A DNA stretch of 63,591 bases, taken from assembly GCA_016182905.1 (NCBI GenBank), contig JACPFR010000001.1, forward strand, positions 1 through 63,591, in the 5' to 3' direction. Positions 50,001 to 50,881 of the stretch are shown one piece after another. The notes below the pieces were generated by a model. That model saw nothing but the letters and a program-made list of their open reading frames with translations. It was not told where the DNA came from and did not search any database. The position numbers and the translations under genes are program-made. Source of the stretch: Elusimicrobiota bacterium (GTDB taxonomy: Bacteria; Elusimicrobiota; Elusimicrobia; UBA1565; UBA9628). The stretch's first letter is position 1. Every line of letters starts with the position of its first letter.

Positions 50001-50832
50001 CCCGGCGCCGTTCAACGGCCGCGGCCTGCGCGGCTCGGCGCCGATCGTCCACACCAGCGGAGAGCTCGTGTCGGACGCGGGCGCCATCCTCTTCGCCCAG
50101 TTCGTCTCCGCGACGGGCTCGGTGTCGCCGCCTCAGCCGATGTGGATGTACCGCGTGGACCCCTCGGCCCCGACCACGCCCGGCTCGGCCGTCCCGCTCG
50201 AGCAGGGCAAGCCGACCTACGCGGTCAAGTGGACCGCCTCTCAGCAGTTCGTGTCGGGCGTCGCGGCCTACGAGGTCCAGGAGCGCGGCGGCGACCCGAA
50301 GAGCCTGTCCGAGACGGTGATCTGGCGCACGGTCAACGTCATCCCGTCGCGCCTGACCACCTACAACGTGGGCGACCCGAGCTTCGCGGGCGAAGGCCCG
50401 CGCAAGCCCGGCCAGTTCTTCAGCTATCGCGTGCGCGCCATCAGCGGCGCCGGCGTCGCCTCGACCTGGTCGCCGCTGGCGGCGAGCGCCGGCACGGGCA
50501 TCACCTCCGAGATCGTCACCGGCGTGAGCAACTTCCCGAACCCGTTCGACTCGCGCAAGGGCGGCGACCTGGGCCTGACGAAGATCACCTACATCCTCAA
50601 CGGCGACTCGGACGTGACGATCTCCATCTACGACGCCCTGGGCTACCTGGTCAAGACCATCAGCTGCCCTCCGGGCGCCGAGGGCGGCAAGCTCGGCCAG
50701 AACTTCGTCCCGTGGAACGGCCGCAACGACGCCGGCGTGGCCGTCTCGAAGGGCGGCTACGTCGCCCGCATCAAGGTCAAGGCCCCCGGCGGGTCGGCCA
50801 CGGTCATCCGCAAGATCGGCGTCATCCACTGA
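17044..50832 (+). CDS. Giant exported multidomain protein, 11,262 aa
   Basis: One open frame of 33.8 kb, predicted mass above 1.1 MDa. Order: signal peptide (MANRSRSRLLGTLALAAAAA, cut near GRAAE, ~30); a strand-rich head (~40-530) that looks like a sialidase-type propeller; TIG/IPT-like domains (~540-770); about 45 tandem Ig-like modules (772-6659); about 17 Big_1-like modules (6660-8879); eight QGDxNV modules with Asp-rich loops and short insertions (8880-~10650); DVNGDGSPD and DVDINKDGIVD calcium-type loops (~10758-10800); an FN3-like domain (~11035-11155); and a FlgD-like domain (11160-11262, FPNPFDSRKGG ... WNGRNDAGVAVSKGGYVARI). No transmembrane segment follows the signal peptide. Most likely an extracellular adhesin or surface fibre. 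The start overlaps the HEAT gene. No enzyme motif was recognised. Function is inferred from architecture only. Confidence 0.93.
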   Translation: MANRSRSRLLGTLALAAAAALSAVGGRAAERIIGDNGASAAYVGQRNTIYIPGKGYWSFFKATNPDSAVWRFSPDGHDWKATNEAGSWTDKADILPFTSLAPDAAWGNPSVWFAPGLVNASGVPTNRVYAVASDAAADVVGGGGTADGNMNDTTGNKVFLRWGTMNNDGSITWNPVGIRRQKMSVRFTSDCQNYVGQRSNFQDPLPQRSAVVVFSSAGAGGYVSIHTETRGSDSNLARRSVGSVSLMNLTRDATGYIHTDNDTLDTDGATDNPHVYSFCGEDNDGVNYDSSIENLSAPSAVPVLDAGAPRVILVSRNDNLTTGNDLNYDAAILNLNYLSNWADANNNGAGDQTTQGFDASLGTNIYVPSTLDEPEAWGSSMINEVGLSSAHIALINNGGDLAYYRRNSAGSVTGPIVLDASGVIGAGVGDDTPLYEPSVSIVQKNVGPQKQVYIVYVSTGRDQLNYFTCASTATVAGNCQGPFVYRTGSNLANPKLGFWGDMNEPLPILWNDSSNVYFDKIITSTFAIPSGVAVSTAASFDAFLTKPNYDVVITGSNFEYIPNVSTPTPQFMILTSSETQSDVTVTSVTYISKSQMRASIVLSTHVNAGFDYDMRIIQGDGQEVPTRWDRNKGSGSNVSLPFRLNPPAITGVADLDAGVNPFVSGGVLYADGGTAALSRPLVVAGSSFQNWTGLTGNMVPNANTVKVQFQNQATGAIEPGIAVASLTYTGSAKVLNYLKISTTVAGGQYTVLLTNPSSGTALSLSGTFYITVPTATITSPAPGNNLGFAVVTGTVGFNDSGQTAISTAAVRITHLATGKRWSGTVMATGLDDATVWRTAPFLSPGATAYSFPFDTSVTANIPDDGPYEIAVRAQTRDGGVGDPYNPAQISTVSINLDRFAPTATLQLPVSGATNSVTAIAYQFSDFGTGVLVSSIMVQDIGIPTGSTETWVAFTTAGVLSGEPGVPVWLSTGAPYSPQSIFAAGQIGATSVQIDGTTSIQLPQWQNGRKYAISGFAKDAAGRKIDQSTSGTSAYTTFIYDTQIPTVTITAPAGLALSSGAATWVTGFAGVSGLIRDNVADNLDQQHVYVRVAELAPGAAESVSRWLDPGTLVFAAIAPGDAYKEFTQTLSAADASDPWSWDLTAAAAQFSDGKTYRIEAYARDSAGNSTGTAVSPVLRYYLRLDNTPPTIAKVLISTDALSNSSVVIGTNSSVGLYQSSNPLTSIRLHLNDGTGSGIATVRYNLRYNGQFGLTQYDQNAFAVAGDSWPFQNPEVTYYWNDATSTTTIPFQVALATSIPWRTSQDYFLHFEITDVAGNIRGFDWSFIYDTSPPTISGISIASGTTFGDSADLPNAIAGQAVDELNQIGKNPAGMFQVGVGVRRASDGKWFNASGPSWLAARADPVITSFSGNNWSFSPLGDLNASFWDSRSTETYQLYVWGQDNVVSTYTNVSSTISLKAVFHWEVQAPSSTLVAPSTSFNNVWYSSHTGFDLPFVITNSFDRPTSGPGAGADTNCSMTGGPGVWPGSSANICAVETEVQDTGSGQCWNGSSFGTTCGTPAAFRAMTVIASSYTYNTQIGVPGGLWESMSNGGIYRVRVRGKDSAVTSGNVWKPNTEVPGTPVDCNSVLLSTTNVRCIRVDKAPPATVIVDPVHNSDINSPVASISGTAADSGSGLGKTFIAVCRDNAGAPDFNFCLDGLTAGAGFSAGPTWFEQTGAAWSVNTNAVTAWTVGSFYHVLARSTDAVNNMEQVNSAAGTNTNHVRIRIVAPGSAGVLLKPSIADATFPFYQPANLATISGTAIGNTHAQVRIHETDTDLYFNTISGWVAGSGWVTSPAGFLINVGDSSWLYSFPGPWRNNFNYTVDLRVCNATEGGCSGALDTQTFVIDSSAPVNAVTNPSMAAHKTGQLAALSGTVNDPSAPSQPNSLNSASVRFRVVRMKDAKEWAINASTFTTAPGDDLVGSDQGGGLFTYTTTYLTGEAMFEDGYQYRANLYATDKAGNAGVGTGNVFRYDISLPTAAITVPLPTAVINALATISGTARDPNPKLGDSNSSPSGIATVEVKIQRLANGACFGGVNFGTVCSLPAAWLPATGFYQSAPGVATFTYTNANLDVALVSGQYVIAARAVDVAGNVQAEFTAAGSSFTMTVDKDAPTVAITQPSLAAYTPANAEIVGVQGVASDPLVNGTSAGLLVPGLDVNLWYLVGGTSWYWNGAAFAAAPDTVTANGTAWTIFNVPTAAQFAAPGDKVFYARARAHDASTLADGGVSQSSGNVSAFSAITSFIVDGTPPVSTMTGIVDGSYVNALTALAGTHDGSLSGTQKVEIRITTNPVTGPDWTGSSYTFTTPYWTTATLAGLNWTYNDLTGAFADNQLYFLYSRATDLVGNVQSPVTVYGVHYDLTPPSISISFPASPPANPPYSNNAESTRVSTYTWGAISDVGAGASGVTQVWVGISSGAAQDVWWNEAARDFTTSQSSVAWSTQVYKGGTSWQYVAPEYAGKLADGVNYTVFVYARDLAGNTINFSNGMLPGASAGAQTQPFTYDVARPTSTVATPVNGSAANTLNEFSGVATDPGANPSGVSKTYMAIRHTAGGGAAVGWWNWNTSAFDGAIADPPPAPPSAAWTQVASTTIQGLASLAWSTAVPAGMLESSATYRVVVDALDTATNLQQGPTPAGSGSAFRYDTSVPTATITGPAYGSYLNAASLGQILGTANDETTGASGLQSVQIVLKLANAEAYWNGVTNGNFGDDYDTTPGTKYNQWRTVTGTLNWSQVFPPMAPAESRAMRLWVRATDRAGNVSAVPSIGQFDNDQNADGTPAYPFIYDNTPPTTLVTAPATFVNFAPATITGTAVDAFPAFNPSGVVDVKLRMTRSTGEFWNMFSSTWTTSPSFSNTSLTGLNPWTFSNFNGAFDDGYRFDVNAQGIDAATNLETAYSTYSFIVDRSTPLSSVLWPNTGAFVSSAAVTIRGTAEDRFLVHQPALYNPSRQYESGLTGAGVTVAVAEVVVSTNWWNGSTFGSASPVWLPASFSGSSSGTWTFALPGGALTSTKVYRAVVRAQDRAGNLDLVTSTNTFIYDTTAPVSLATAPTGFNTGLPAIYGTASDASPGALSGVRLSIHQTQPFSQYWNGSAWQGTAIEISSGVIGAYISGTTYGWSYDATNTAFLNASTVTVTARAVDQVGNVETVHGSYDIEFYLEAPNPSLVLTQPPAPDLRHYGPNSAGAVNVVIGTGENLRAAAGVRLALRRLTEPTSYWYDPTASWINDPSTFTPLAVAPGSPQTWSLALNSPYTVDNASYSLTVTPVNNAGLLGTAISRTFVFDKTVPVASFTNPAVAACAGADACLNAMPAIAGTAADATNTNPPSILFSGMRVRLKNSVTGDYWNGTAFAPGLSEISIEAPNFTGTGPFIWSTTTLAGAALLDGEDYTLFAHAADKAANDQSIEAAMTAFTFVYDTSPPVGILSQPSSGQVYLNLATISGTSFDPGGANANNKFSDVQRVELQIREPHNDICWNNAAGAFDVSCPNFFTVTGVNPWSYSNGALTSLLASGKPYTITARAVDNAGNTQTLFTAPLSSRTFNIDKAAPSSAFTKPLQGVSYRSSQLNGGSALTGTSADAEAALYPGNDAVQSVENLIWYVVGPTSYYYTGAVNFNGTKFSSTTVELNACAIPGCWKPVTTGTATWSSLFAGADWVPVGDQLFHAQTRARDRARDSSGAITGNQASTFVQNVSLVDFKVDDTPPVSVVNDPPGTGFIQNLNVIAGTSNSDLSLANTYYLRVWYVVGASSVYWNGNAWNTGTPDVPTQLPVQVAGSTGVVAWTFPGTMFGYSFPTITQADGTAYGIAIHARDNAGNLEVPTTSQFILDRVGPTVVVSTPMAAYPDYGTARPLATLRGTSNDSPAGVFRVDLEIKDVSDSPNLYWDGGAWVAVSSFVPATSTNPWTYAAPPFIDNKSYQLRAKAVDVAGNDSGFGLPVSFKYDVNKPSTTILVPGQAFYPLSWSGTPLSGTALDWVNFPAIEAKSGLTKVEIAIRNGVGDYWQGGSFNPAPAYRAVSTTTADPASWTYPPSNPAGDTLPGWADAVQYTVDLRATDKTGNVENLVTKVFTFDAFAPTTTIVRPIDQSYATGFVLSSGTYSETVSPPGLQIMVAVRDPLGAFWNGAAFVSYNPATCWRPAAIHVSSWTFVDSALAAAMTLNAVPRTYEIFARGIDGAGNDNRGGNEPAVGTGKALRVDYFAPVSGFTYPGNNTALTGGVTPILGTADDQSLAATKGVGLLEVKLKTVRIDSGNARNYWDGVGWNLADQGFNLPTTLGGAPQTIQTFQSQEAAISDGNFADGYRYEVIARAVDLQGYTDAVYSTTTFVVDRSTPSAAFDTPLHASYISTTTLTLSSGAFSEPLTGGLVASGINIVRVQIEDVSDQASPAHAIPGGLRYWDGLGWQAGSVSTTAVVNTSSWTLTALPTDWVRGDATPNGRQYAVRVFAADLAGNAGVFPNYLVARATITFDGTPPSSNIDIPTDGLDTTTLATITGQAIDPIVNSSSSDVRAVFVSIFAENTGNGDPFAGQYYNAQFNNWSPSVVWNPTTYVPASDEWQFNSATINANLFVGSYYVLNSSATDRAGNASLLPTAGQPAYSRVRFLPPPAATAITSPVSLTFYNQLNSVAGTANGVTSSIELQLKRADTGECWGGTTGFGWVSCLVDNGTNTRVAYPSGGNWSYPPVGESMPDWSSVNNTTFTLRATGINYAAVRETPSQLHQFNIDRSSPISSVSFPTPGAFLAVPPTLTGSTLDQFGALGVGIKTVKIELKRTDNNFYWNHLLSTWTVAVAQSTAAYSPGTNSWSYVSLVSTLTWQDGLSYTLAVFAEDKAVGAATGNTEVPAAPVTFAYDSTKPLVSVVTPAGAPQRQKPTVPATIAGTASATAPNTVRKVQLRILNDSNVYANPAGALPFNQVDGDLAWFDATYAVDWTSWSVSSAVPFLNGSTYTIVARSENQAGTWSVPYSSRSIVYDILAPESGVSVPANGSVVKTLPAITGTAADFPTGNPGTLSQMTARLKRLSDGKYWDGFSVGNWSAGIVDLGVGQGVVVHVSSWNFVSGNIPPAGPADLISGVSYYLTVAGKDNAGGGGNTEAWDSPRGSTFTFDDSPPLAGIVGPKDGSFSNSMPSFSGTSLDNVAVSTVQLSVLDVTGTNCYNPAANAFNLPCPAWFGAQGSVGAWSFAFPAQPWVHAQEYVLRSSATDVATNIQTAISSAAFRFDTDAATAAVTVPAAGAIGPQIGSIAGTATDAPAGISYLKLAISSGAGLGNWYNGATFTGGAPTFFTTSTYVLGASDNWTWIYPTLEDGQLYALRARTLDKAGNQRDQNFNFRFDSSSPTATIAIPVDGGYRTGSFAITGASSDPDPDAGGPKAATNVSTVAVSIERLGADLCYVYGGGFTVPCPNFIPASGLPGAWTYTPTPNPYTTGESYNVIARARDNAGNTQEVFVNGTSSNTFTYNTATPTVGVTVPSTARRSDLSTLAGTANDAIPTSLAKVQVRVTRTTGINRHSNPGGAHAFDLDPATQGDVAWFDAASVSNPLWTNWTLSSGLPWVSGESYRVEARALNQAGTYSTTYSTQTTIYDTEAPYTDVRLPVAFSTISALPQVTGTAYDLPLGNGGSVFNIRLRLTRLTDGQYWNGAGWTGLPTELTTSEGLKIHVSSWTMALNLPPSTDNPADGLQNGVSYYMNVSGVDDALATGNAELYYDPVKASTFTVDLAGAVAGFTAPSPYSVVSSLGSPPKIRGTATDALAGVSTAGQIEIAIAENGPNNGCWNGTIAGGTFTLAGCPIYYPITGGDRGGLFSQPSTFWEVNAPPLTSQFGYKVWVRARDNATPSGNYTAPAAISSITFTYNTNLPSAAILVPPSLPAAGGNLSAAFSISGTASDAFGVTGASIAYQEADTGMYYDGGSSTFSSVTPKWFDAPLSGSAPSYTFTATPPTPAASSGRNYNLFVKAVNNAGLEQTAPANTVKWDTTKPVATAVLPANNSYGKTLPTVTGVASDPGASASGVGGSQVQIKRTVAGDCWSGAAWGTNCATEASWLTSVAGSPWTKNTQLPPASNLPGGLEDGKAYEISARAFDLAANTQTATTANVFRFDVSSPAVANILPLNGSRYKTLPTISGTAEDQAPGAFNVTFPRVRIYDIPLNQYWVNGTGWVTSAFPGFPDLWNTAIDSTPASGIFTWRYDSSAVTWPDRDSGLRVETQALDAAGNYTTASSTFSFDATRPGSYVLYPPNDGVTYSTMAVIGGTSTDNTSPITDVGIKMWYVTGPTTYYWSPAVPHWAPGDPGFASIGGSAGPAATINPWAYNSTQNPDFNNPGTLNYAWKEGTHDGGNGKLFNIITAALDAAGNNQVVYSTRTFRFDNVPPVSAPVAPINNSAYRSLVTLSGSSTDDVGTVASVALSILDQDTTRYFNGTTFTSVPEVWLPILPANLFASSWTFTNGSLSFTTQHHYIVKSSATDNVGNVQSTIGSSRFLFDLDAPDSNVTNPANLTTYEDTKILIGGASDPNFTSGISGGGAGVVPSLGWHQGAVDIVVFRDTAPLIGGGPVAFGGYDGTGFFWNGSTWVASAGGPLYVPATFTDAFGNWQYDGLTCPRPMPTDPCWVRGDPYVAWIRAKDNAGNVQSVVQSGPRFFISGVAQSFSVVVSSNPSTVGNDVTVTLTARDGPNGTGGVASSYSGTVKFLLDGAAGPETPDTADPQDDLHGLPANYTFTTGTGGDNGTHSFTIRMRKAGPRLFRAEQTDNSALFGVANLTALRKVGTRVQLIADCDPLGQQPAPGVVTAGSEGRSGAPRTRTAGQTVTYCAQITDDFYNLDSDSTTIVYVTDGDVNNAAVSADQYLVVPGSVSFSRVFVTADVVGHVVTSTGSGVTPNAANPATPVVVVGGAADRLLALLPNETRVQGKFSEAPFGKSYGAADEVQAGSTIALRVYAVDPFYNGDATIAIPVTARLWTDSFTGSLSQALQSGATTFVFTPVVAGTQSFTVQSASLPGATSVYYTPSPLKVWWAPPTKLQMLVEGQSAGPGKPPYTANPTTGGRLTSSPALLTAGVTTTITINLVDNYYNVVRATTPFMTQTASVTMPLSQLDFLNDPNIQGRGLSPNPYQRTLNAGTTTFSFIPVTRSAGFQLRVIDTNLTGTYYSTDTVTGITVDANVPQSLLVQMPGETYAEGTVTGKTGGASGLIAGNSYNVTLRAVDLYNNRANDGRSVRLSSNDPYAVVPAPQSLALGQTIFAGFLPSAATGNLVVSGVDNDVLPPLTGQSVSTITVVPGTPDRMIVALNGQTLVPGKTVAPFGVTGVPTQSTAGVFFPATVYATDSRYNVVSTVTKPTIVVTADDPFASAVGSFAMNSGAASVPSILLRTAGTRVLTATDGGGGTDPLPVNGVSGGFDLLANNPTRLRVLTPAESRVPGSTTNGRSGPIHTAQAGFAFNATVDLADAFWNLTPGVTQQIRLVADDPFAVIVPTTQVVTTSGTYSVTLKRAGSTILRAEMVDDLSLPTVSKDSSTAITVLAGTPSRLVAVLPGETFSQGSPTGKGGTPVAQTAGTGFDVQVGVVDSFFNLVPGRPADVLISAPTDPYAPSVSTAAINVGAGYTAPMTVSLRRAATGHYLSASDFGASGLSSDPQSSTFTVLPAAPMGLQLLLAGQTAVPGSGDYPNGGAAGVISTPTAGTPLAGTVNLVDRYMNLSPAGARPLVYLNTNDQYDIDPSTSALIGGTLPVALNFVTKTAGATVLVAPQDTAPDRVCTANGPSNVCLAQSPAAASIPFRVFASTAVGLQVTLPGETQKPGKCDTQPGVVCRTLLPAEGAAGKDGTPNQYIVASPAMTADVWLVDQFYNPVSDIAVGPSQDTNPPAVMPTVRLSYPSDPVAGVPAAAALILGNRQFNFSPLRAATAYTVIATTTSASAVTFSTAASAAFAVQPGPINHLVWSGLPANAVAGVTFSGVLTAHDQYDNVLSTGPNAYRSNVTFKAELFGGNQDPTFAPSSVLFSSTTDQGSKSLPGFLSLKKAGVRWVEAHETLNAALTSEMGGDSVRPLITVAPAAPDSIKVTPTADVEQDAGTLVPSAPGSLAITGQLTDAFDNPITSTQTVYVEVVSTVGASGRLSIGGVDVGYSTTVISDALGQVGISTSIRYFVSSNAGDSARIWIGTMTAPSNLAGFIAAQKDISGAIVTVGGPASQIVFVTTPTAVTVGINEVAGAGGIYVIQRLDDFGNVTRFGTTPISLAVAETAVHTARGYNLGLFGNIGDYGFRDAGNTQFITGFSIDPGFTGAETTFRYHDRMSSYSGVAPSSNTAEGGRPGRWSIQMKVGTAVKATHSLRADPDVIKTVAFGNPVQTLVAGKVVDFSNNPGVFRPQLQDLFANPAVTTAPLVVTLSTTSRRPSYVNDYMAFSRSSDSFAGSRVSAPSFAASTTTVDIPIGAYQATFYYLDTTASNVYPSPGSPTLALAVPGLVGSAQAVSVLSDAIDGLAVSTGAGQALQAGATSQVFIVEARDYYGNPSAVRPGQDLGLGYVQVRLESDSAGQIAFSTPTPGNFISTSAVAYILVNQSATSFYLIDTLLTTGSTHEITAAGITYDTWNIGRASYTVLPGQPAQIGWYNPPRRLIAGTTVEYQLGVPTNTVIAAELRDMFGNVTTSTATFTIHYTSPDLTPYGGVDPTAVIVTSAPVGWRNLNSLALDVSIPGGASLSLAPMYLWDTITGGTTVQAQAKLGGNDVFAPISQVHTITPGPAYYMTLHHPYTPAAPLPVTNSGTIAVKVRDQFGNIAAGDAQNGNYYTGVITFSSSGSTDTVTLRDSIAISTYHVFTPAEAGVFSNLTVIDNVQEVLKVRTSDYYNPALYGFTEDSARSGLPTNVALRSDGDVELVGIVVTPKDIAPESNPPPAGPIPADKIAAGVTKKVLNQGDGNDPVDSPDPIAMLRLSMQVAATQSSGLSSSLSALRVQKHPAGNFDPLKITELGLWYDANTNGRFDAPPAGDVLLATAAYDALVTGEWFFGSAAFGQTALEVADPVNTVINNTNRNFFLTVRIATSGYASNELPRSFGLRLEDPSKVTLATGLQVRIAADNFAIQTATSSVERQPARINVAASDINAWWQAPGDTQASSHSYVNQGEPNVGVMQLDMWTDAFAGVLSKITLSHQGGGLDQHISKVRLYLDTPPNQLSTPGDGEFNFSIDKQVAEATFPSGETGQVSLVLNDPTGLNGTILTSTRTYFVAFDISPSAAPGQRHGAKVTNSQIVPLAGNGVINTSFAQFTSTDVPVVATPDQVVLTDWNRQGVVGSTQTDALPSTVSQNDKNQPVAKMTLRVNSGAAEWTGLKLDRWLPSVVNNGNISTNKAADVANIRVWLDRDGDGLLSTSTDTQVSPQNSTLHVFPTAIISTAVAPADTSIYVSNIGLMFPADNPFPNDQVSRLVLNDAQTDELLKEVVLCRGLDQTNGIYTNCLRGQEGTTPQAYSTGTILSGPARIPIQALVGGGGQVIETVKLDYFVTYDLNPLATVSTQANIGLAIPNTTYIQIRDPKTISTLNVALPSAGGRSASFVPRISEYADFVRVTSSNAVDGLIGPYAQQKSSVAVASILVQTDVADAPWRWLLVYATGTATSGGAVAGDVDETQLWYDANNDGLFNPPSGDILVGSGTFGNYQGLPLISQINLNPARKIVTAALASQPQRYFVVYKISETALPTDPLTQKPRSLGVGILPSSLPTNDPVNDNVFQNALALPNRYDPASPLPFYSMTRDIVAAPQTMYVKATPYFSTSSGTFPAPLLTSPVLALPAGTVESSWILTSTMGLPSPLPGATAYALVDGEIVGYTAFNAAVPAILNVERGALNSPPAAHSTGAVVSPTVNQGDNNVAAMRLDVWTGAFQVQMSEIRFNRTLPTSLNGDDPDLNAIRVYKSIDGIYKRNPATGINAGDIPLGEARFGTPPDTSGRATVPISDPNIGNPGYMIVTSTPTTLYVAFDVSPAAKFSHPTLTPPNEVVGVSVTDPARFKLTPVLANHSTVFVGTAPIASPTFVIGPTVNQVTVTFDQISGNTAKQNDKNVAMLRLNMKTDRNTALVQKLRFTRTGTAGSLDSDVTILKIWSDANANTVFDPADSTVTALGDRPYLLSFGNETFSSGTVNITLKQPIVVSTTPADYFLTYDISQFAAEGNGLGVAMLDPTFVTVQVPNTVLLPQTSFTSNPLLQVTKVVSRVVMGVSDIAAGIRGVTQAQTNVSLLRFSMTTDIALAPWRALRLERGGGSQDPAKPLGRNTDVKFVRIFKDINQDDTLDLNDVNISEANTTLAVAVSSTTSPPFDLVVASTKGFPLDNSNVMTGGRLWVNSAELMTYSGPGCQGAFTPGIDNVTGKPCVNVTSRGDNLGLGPTPRLTLSVGTAVKKVDVFDQNADANVQTLVTFNADQLVGPTAQAFFVAYDIGDSAIQNDLVNVTIRDPSWIGLPRGDNADVLMLTGITRTNPLGTGSTSYPYVGGNVPISPITLAVDGFSLAPAGAGQGDANVPIMQVNLQTSSDFVNIAAVRIKQTGTILTSTTALTGDGTVSRIKIWLDNGDKVFTPATDALMGDLAVSTAGAFSNGVALVPLTVNSIPYLRVTTKTAVMFFSADVGFTDRTGGTTLNQTAGFQLADFTDLIDPGGAPLTAAPDPVRRPPLSSKEFLVAMLTVPGVSVSSAVPPIIMTRAGTGVPGQAVGYPAYALVDPANCNNGKDPVNPRNNICYDSNANPLPNQTKWICQNGLPWPANCAGSPPLIDVNGDGSPDNFKVGESSRPTQVSLLGDGNPTTDLTGTGILDVDINKDGIVDLVIFSAGSNKPSFRIGLDVADQGNLAKTAPDPGQGLSPSAWAKSAGSLSFNLPVTGTSGYYQVAVGSYYDDPIGITHKWSSVTAVNVAGLSVASYGVMAGSEPITGATLTNLVLEIPNVTRLTQTLTQETTFFTVVSNTGLLGKTDGSGLVYIGSEIMRVKRGPTSNTFEVLYQDGDPAPFNGRGLRGSAPIVHTSGELVSDAGAILFAQFVSATGSVSPPQPMWMYRVDPSAPTTPGSAVPLEQGKPTYAVKWTASQQFVSGVAAYEVQERGGDPKSLSETVIWRTVNVIPSRLTTYNVGDPSFAGEGPRKPGQFFSYRVRAISGAGVASTWSPLAASAGTGITSEIVTGVSNFPNPFDSRKGGDLGLTKITYILNGDSDVTISIYDALGYLVKTISCPPGAEGGKLGQNFVPWNGRNDAGVAVSKGGYVARIKVKAPGGSATVIRKIGVIH
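19357..37020 (+). repeat. Tandem array of about 45 Ig-like modules in the giant protein
   Basis: Modules average ~130 residues. Each opens like PTATITGPAYGSYLN...ILGTANDE (an x-P-T-x-x-I-x-x-P entry, then x-I-x-G-T-A-x-D), continues with a VxVRI strand, usually a [YC]W[ND]G motif, a second Trp, then LxDGxxYxxxARAxDxAGN, and ends FxYDTxxP, leading into the next entry. I counted 45 entry motifs between residues 772 and 6659. The pattern matches bacterial Ig-like/cadherin-like repeats that build long stalks. Copies are divergent in DNA sequence, so the array is old rather than a recent tandem expansion. Confidence 0.88.
37021..43680 (+). repeat. Array of about 17 Big_1-like modules with D-x-[FYW]-x-N signature
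   Basis: From residue 6660 the module type changes. Typical opening: GTPSRLVAVLPGETFSQGS, then an 'aG..f.v.v...D.fyN' strand, for example VDSFFN, VDPFYN, VDNYYN, VDQFYN, ADAFWN, RDQFGN. The last copies approach the classical invasin/intimin Big_1 form (D..GN). Modules are ~110-140 residues. Many begin with a [LM]PGE[TS]..PG loop. They probably form another rigid stalk segment between the Ig-like array and the C-terminal modules. Confidence 0.82.
43681..49020 (+). repeat. Eight QGDxNVxxMxL modules with Asp-rich loops
   Basis: Eight copies, each ~150-270 residues, opening with forms such as VNQGEPNVGVMQLDMWT, VSQNDKNQPVAKMTLRV, VNQGDNNVAAMRLDVWT, AKQNDKNVAMLRLNMKT and AGQGDANVPIMQVNLQT. Each continues with an 'i..ir....' strand, a [KR][IV][WY].D.[ND].[DN]..[FL] loop (WLDRDGDGLLSTSTDTQ; WYDANNDGLFNPPSGD) and a strand pair containing YF[VL].YD[IL]S. 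The Asp-rich loops look able to bind calcium. I do not know a named family with this complete pattern. Confidence 0.75.
50521..50829 (+). other. FlgD-like C-terminal domain of the giant protein
   Basis: Residues 11160-11262. VSNFPNPFDSRKGG, then TKITYILNGDSDVTISIYDA, LGYLVKTI, VPWNGRNDAGVAVSKGGYVA and a final IRKIGVIH match the FlgD Ig-like fold and the 'NPFN...V.I.IYD..G..V......W.G.N..G..V..G.Y' type of C-terminal domain that serves as a sorting signal for type 9-like secretion in Bacteroidetes and is common at the ends of giant proteins in several candidate phyla. Here its role (secretion or surface attachment) is inferred. Confidence 0.8.
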
Positions 50833-50845
50833 TCGTGGATTCCGC

Positions 50846-50875
50846 TTGAAGGCGGGGGGGGCGACTCGCTATTAT
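50846..50875 (+). promoter_or_regulatory. Possible promoter just after the giant gene
   Basis: TTGAAG (50846-50851) and TATTAT (50870-50875) with an 18-base spacer. A start six to eight bases after the -10 box would fall on the GTG at 50882, so the next gene could be translated from a leaderless message. The match is moderate. Confidence 0.45.
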
Positions 50876-50881
50876 CCCTGC

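Noticed and set aside
17044-50832. Recent tandem duplication or assembly artefact in the giant gene
   Set aside because: Modules are divergent at the DNA level and the module class changes in an ordered way, so no collapsed or repeated identical unit is evident.
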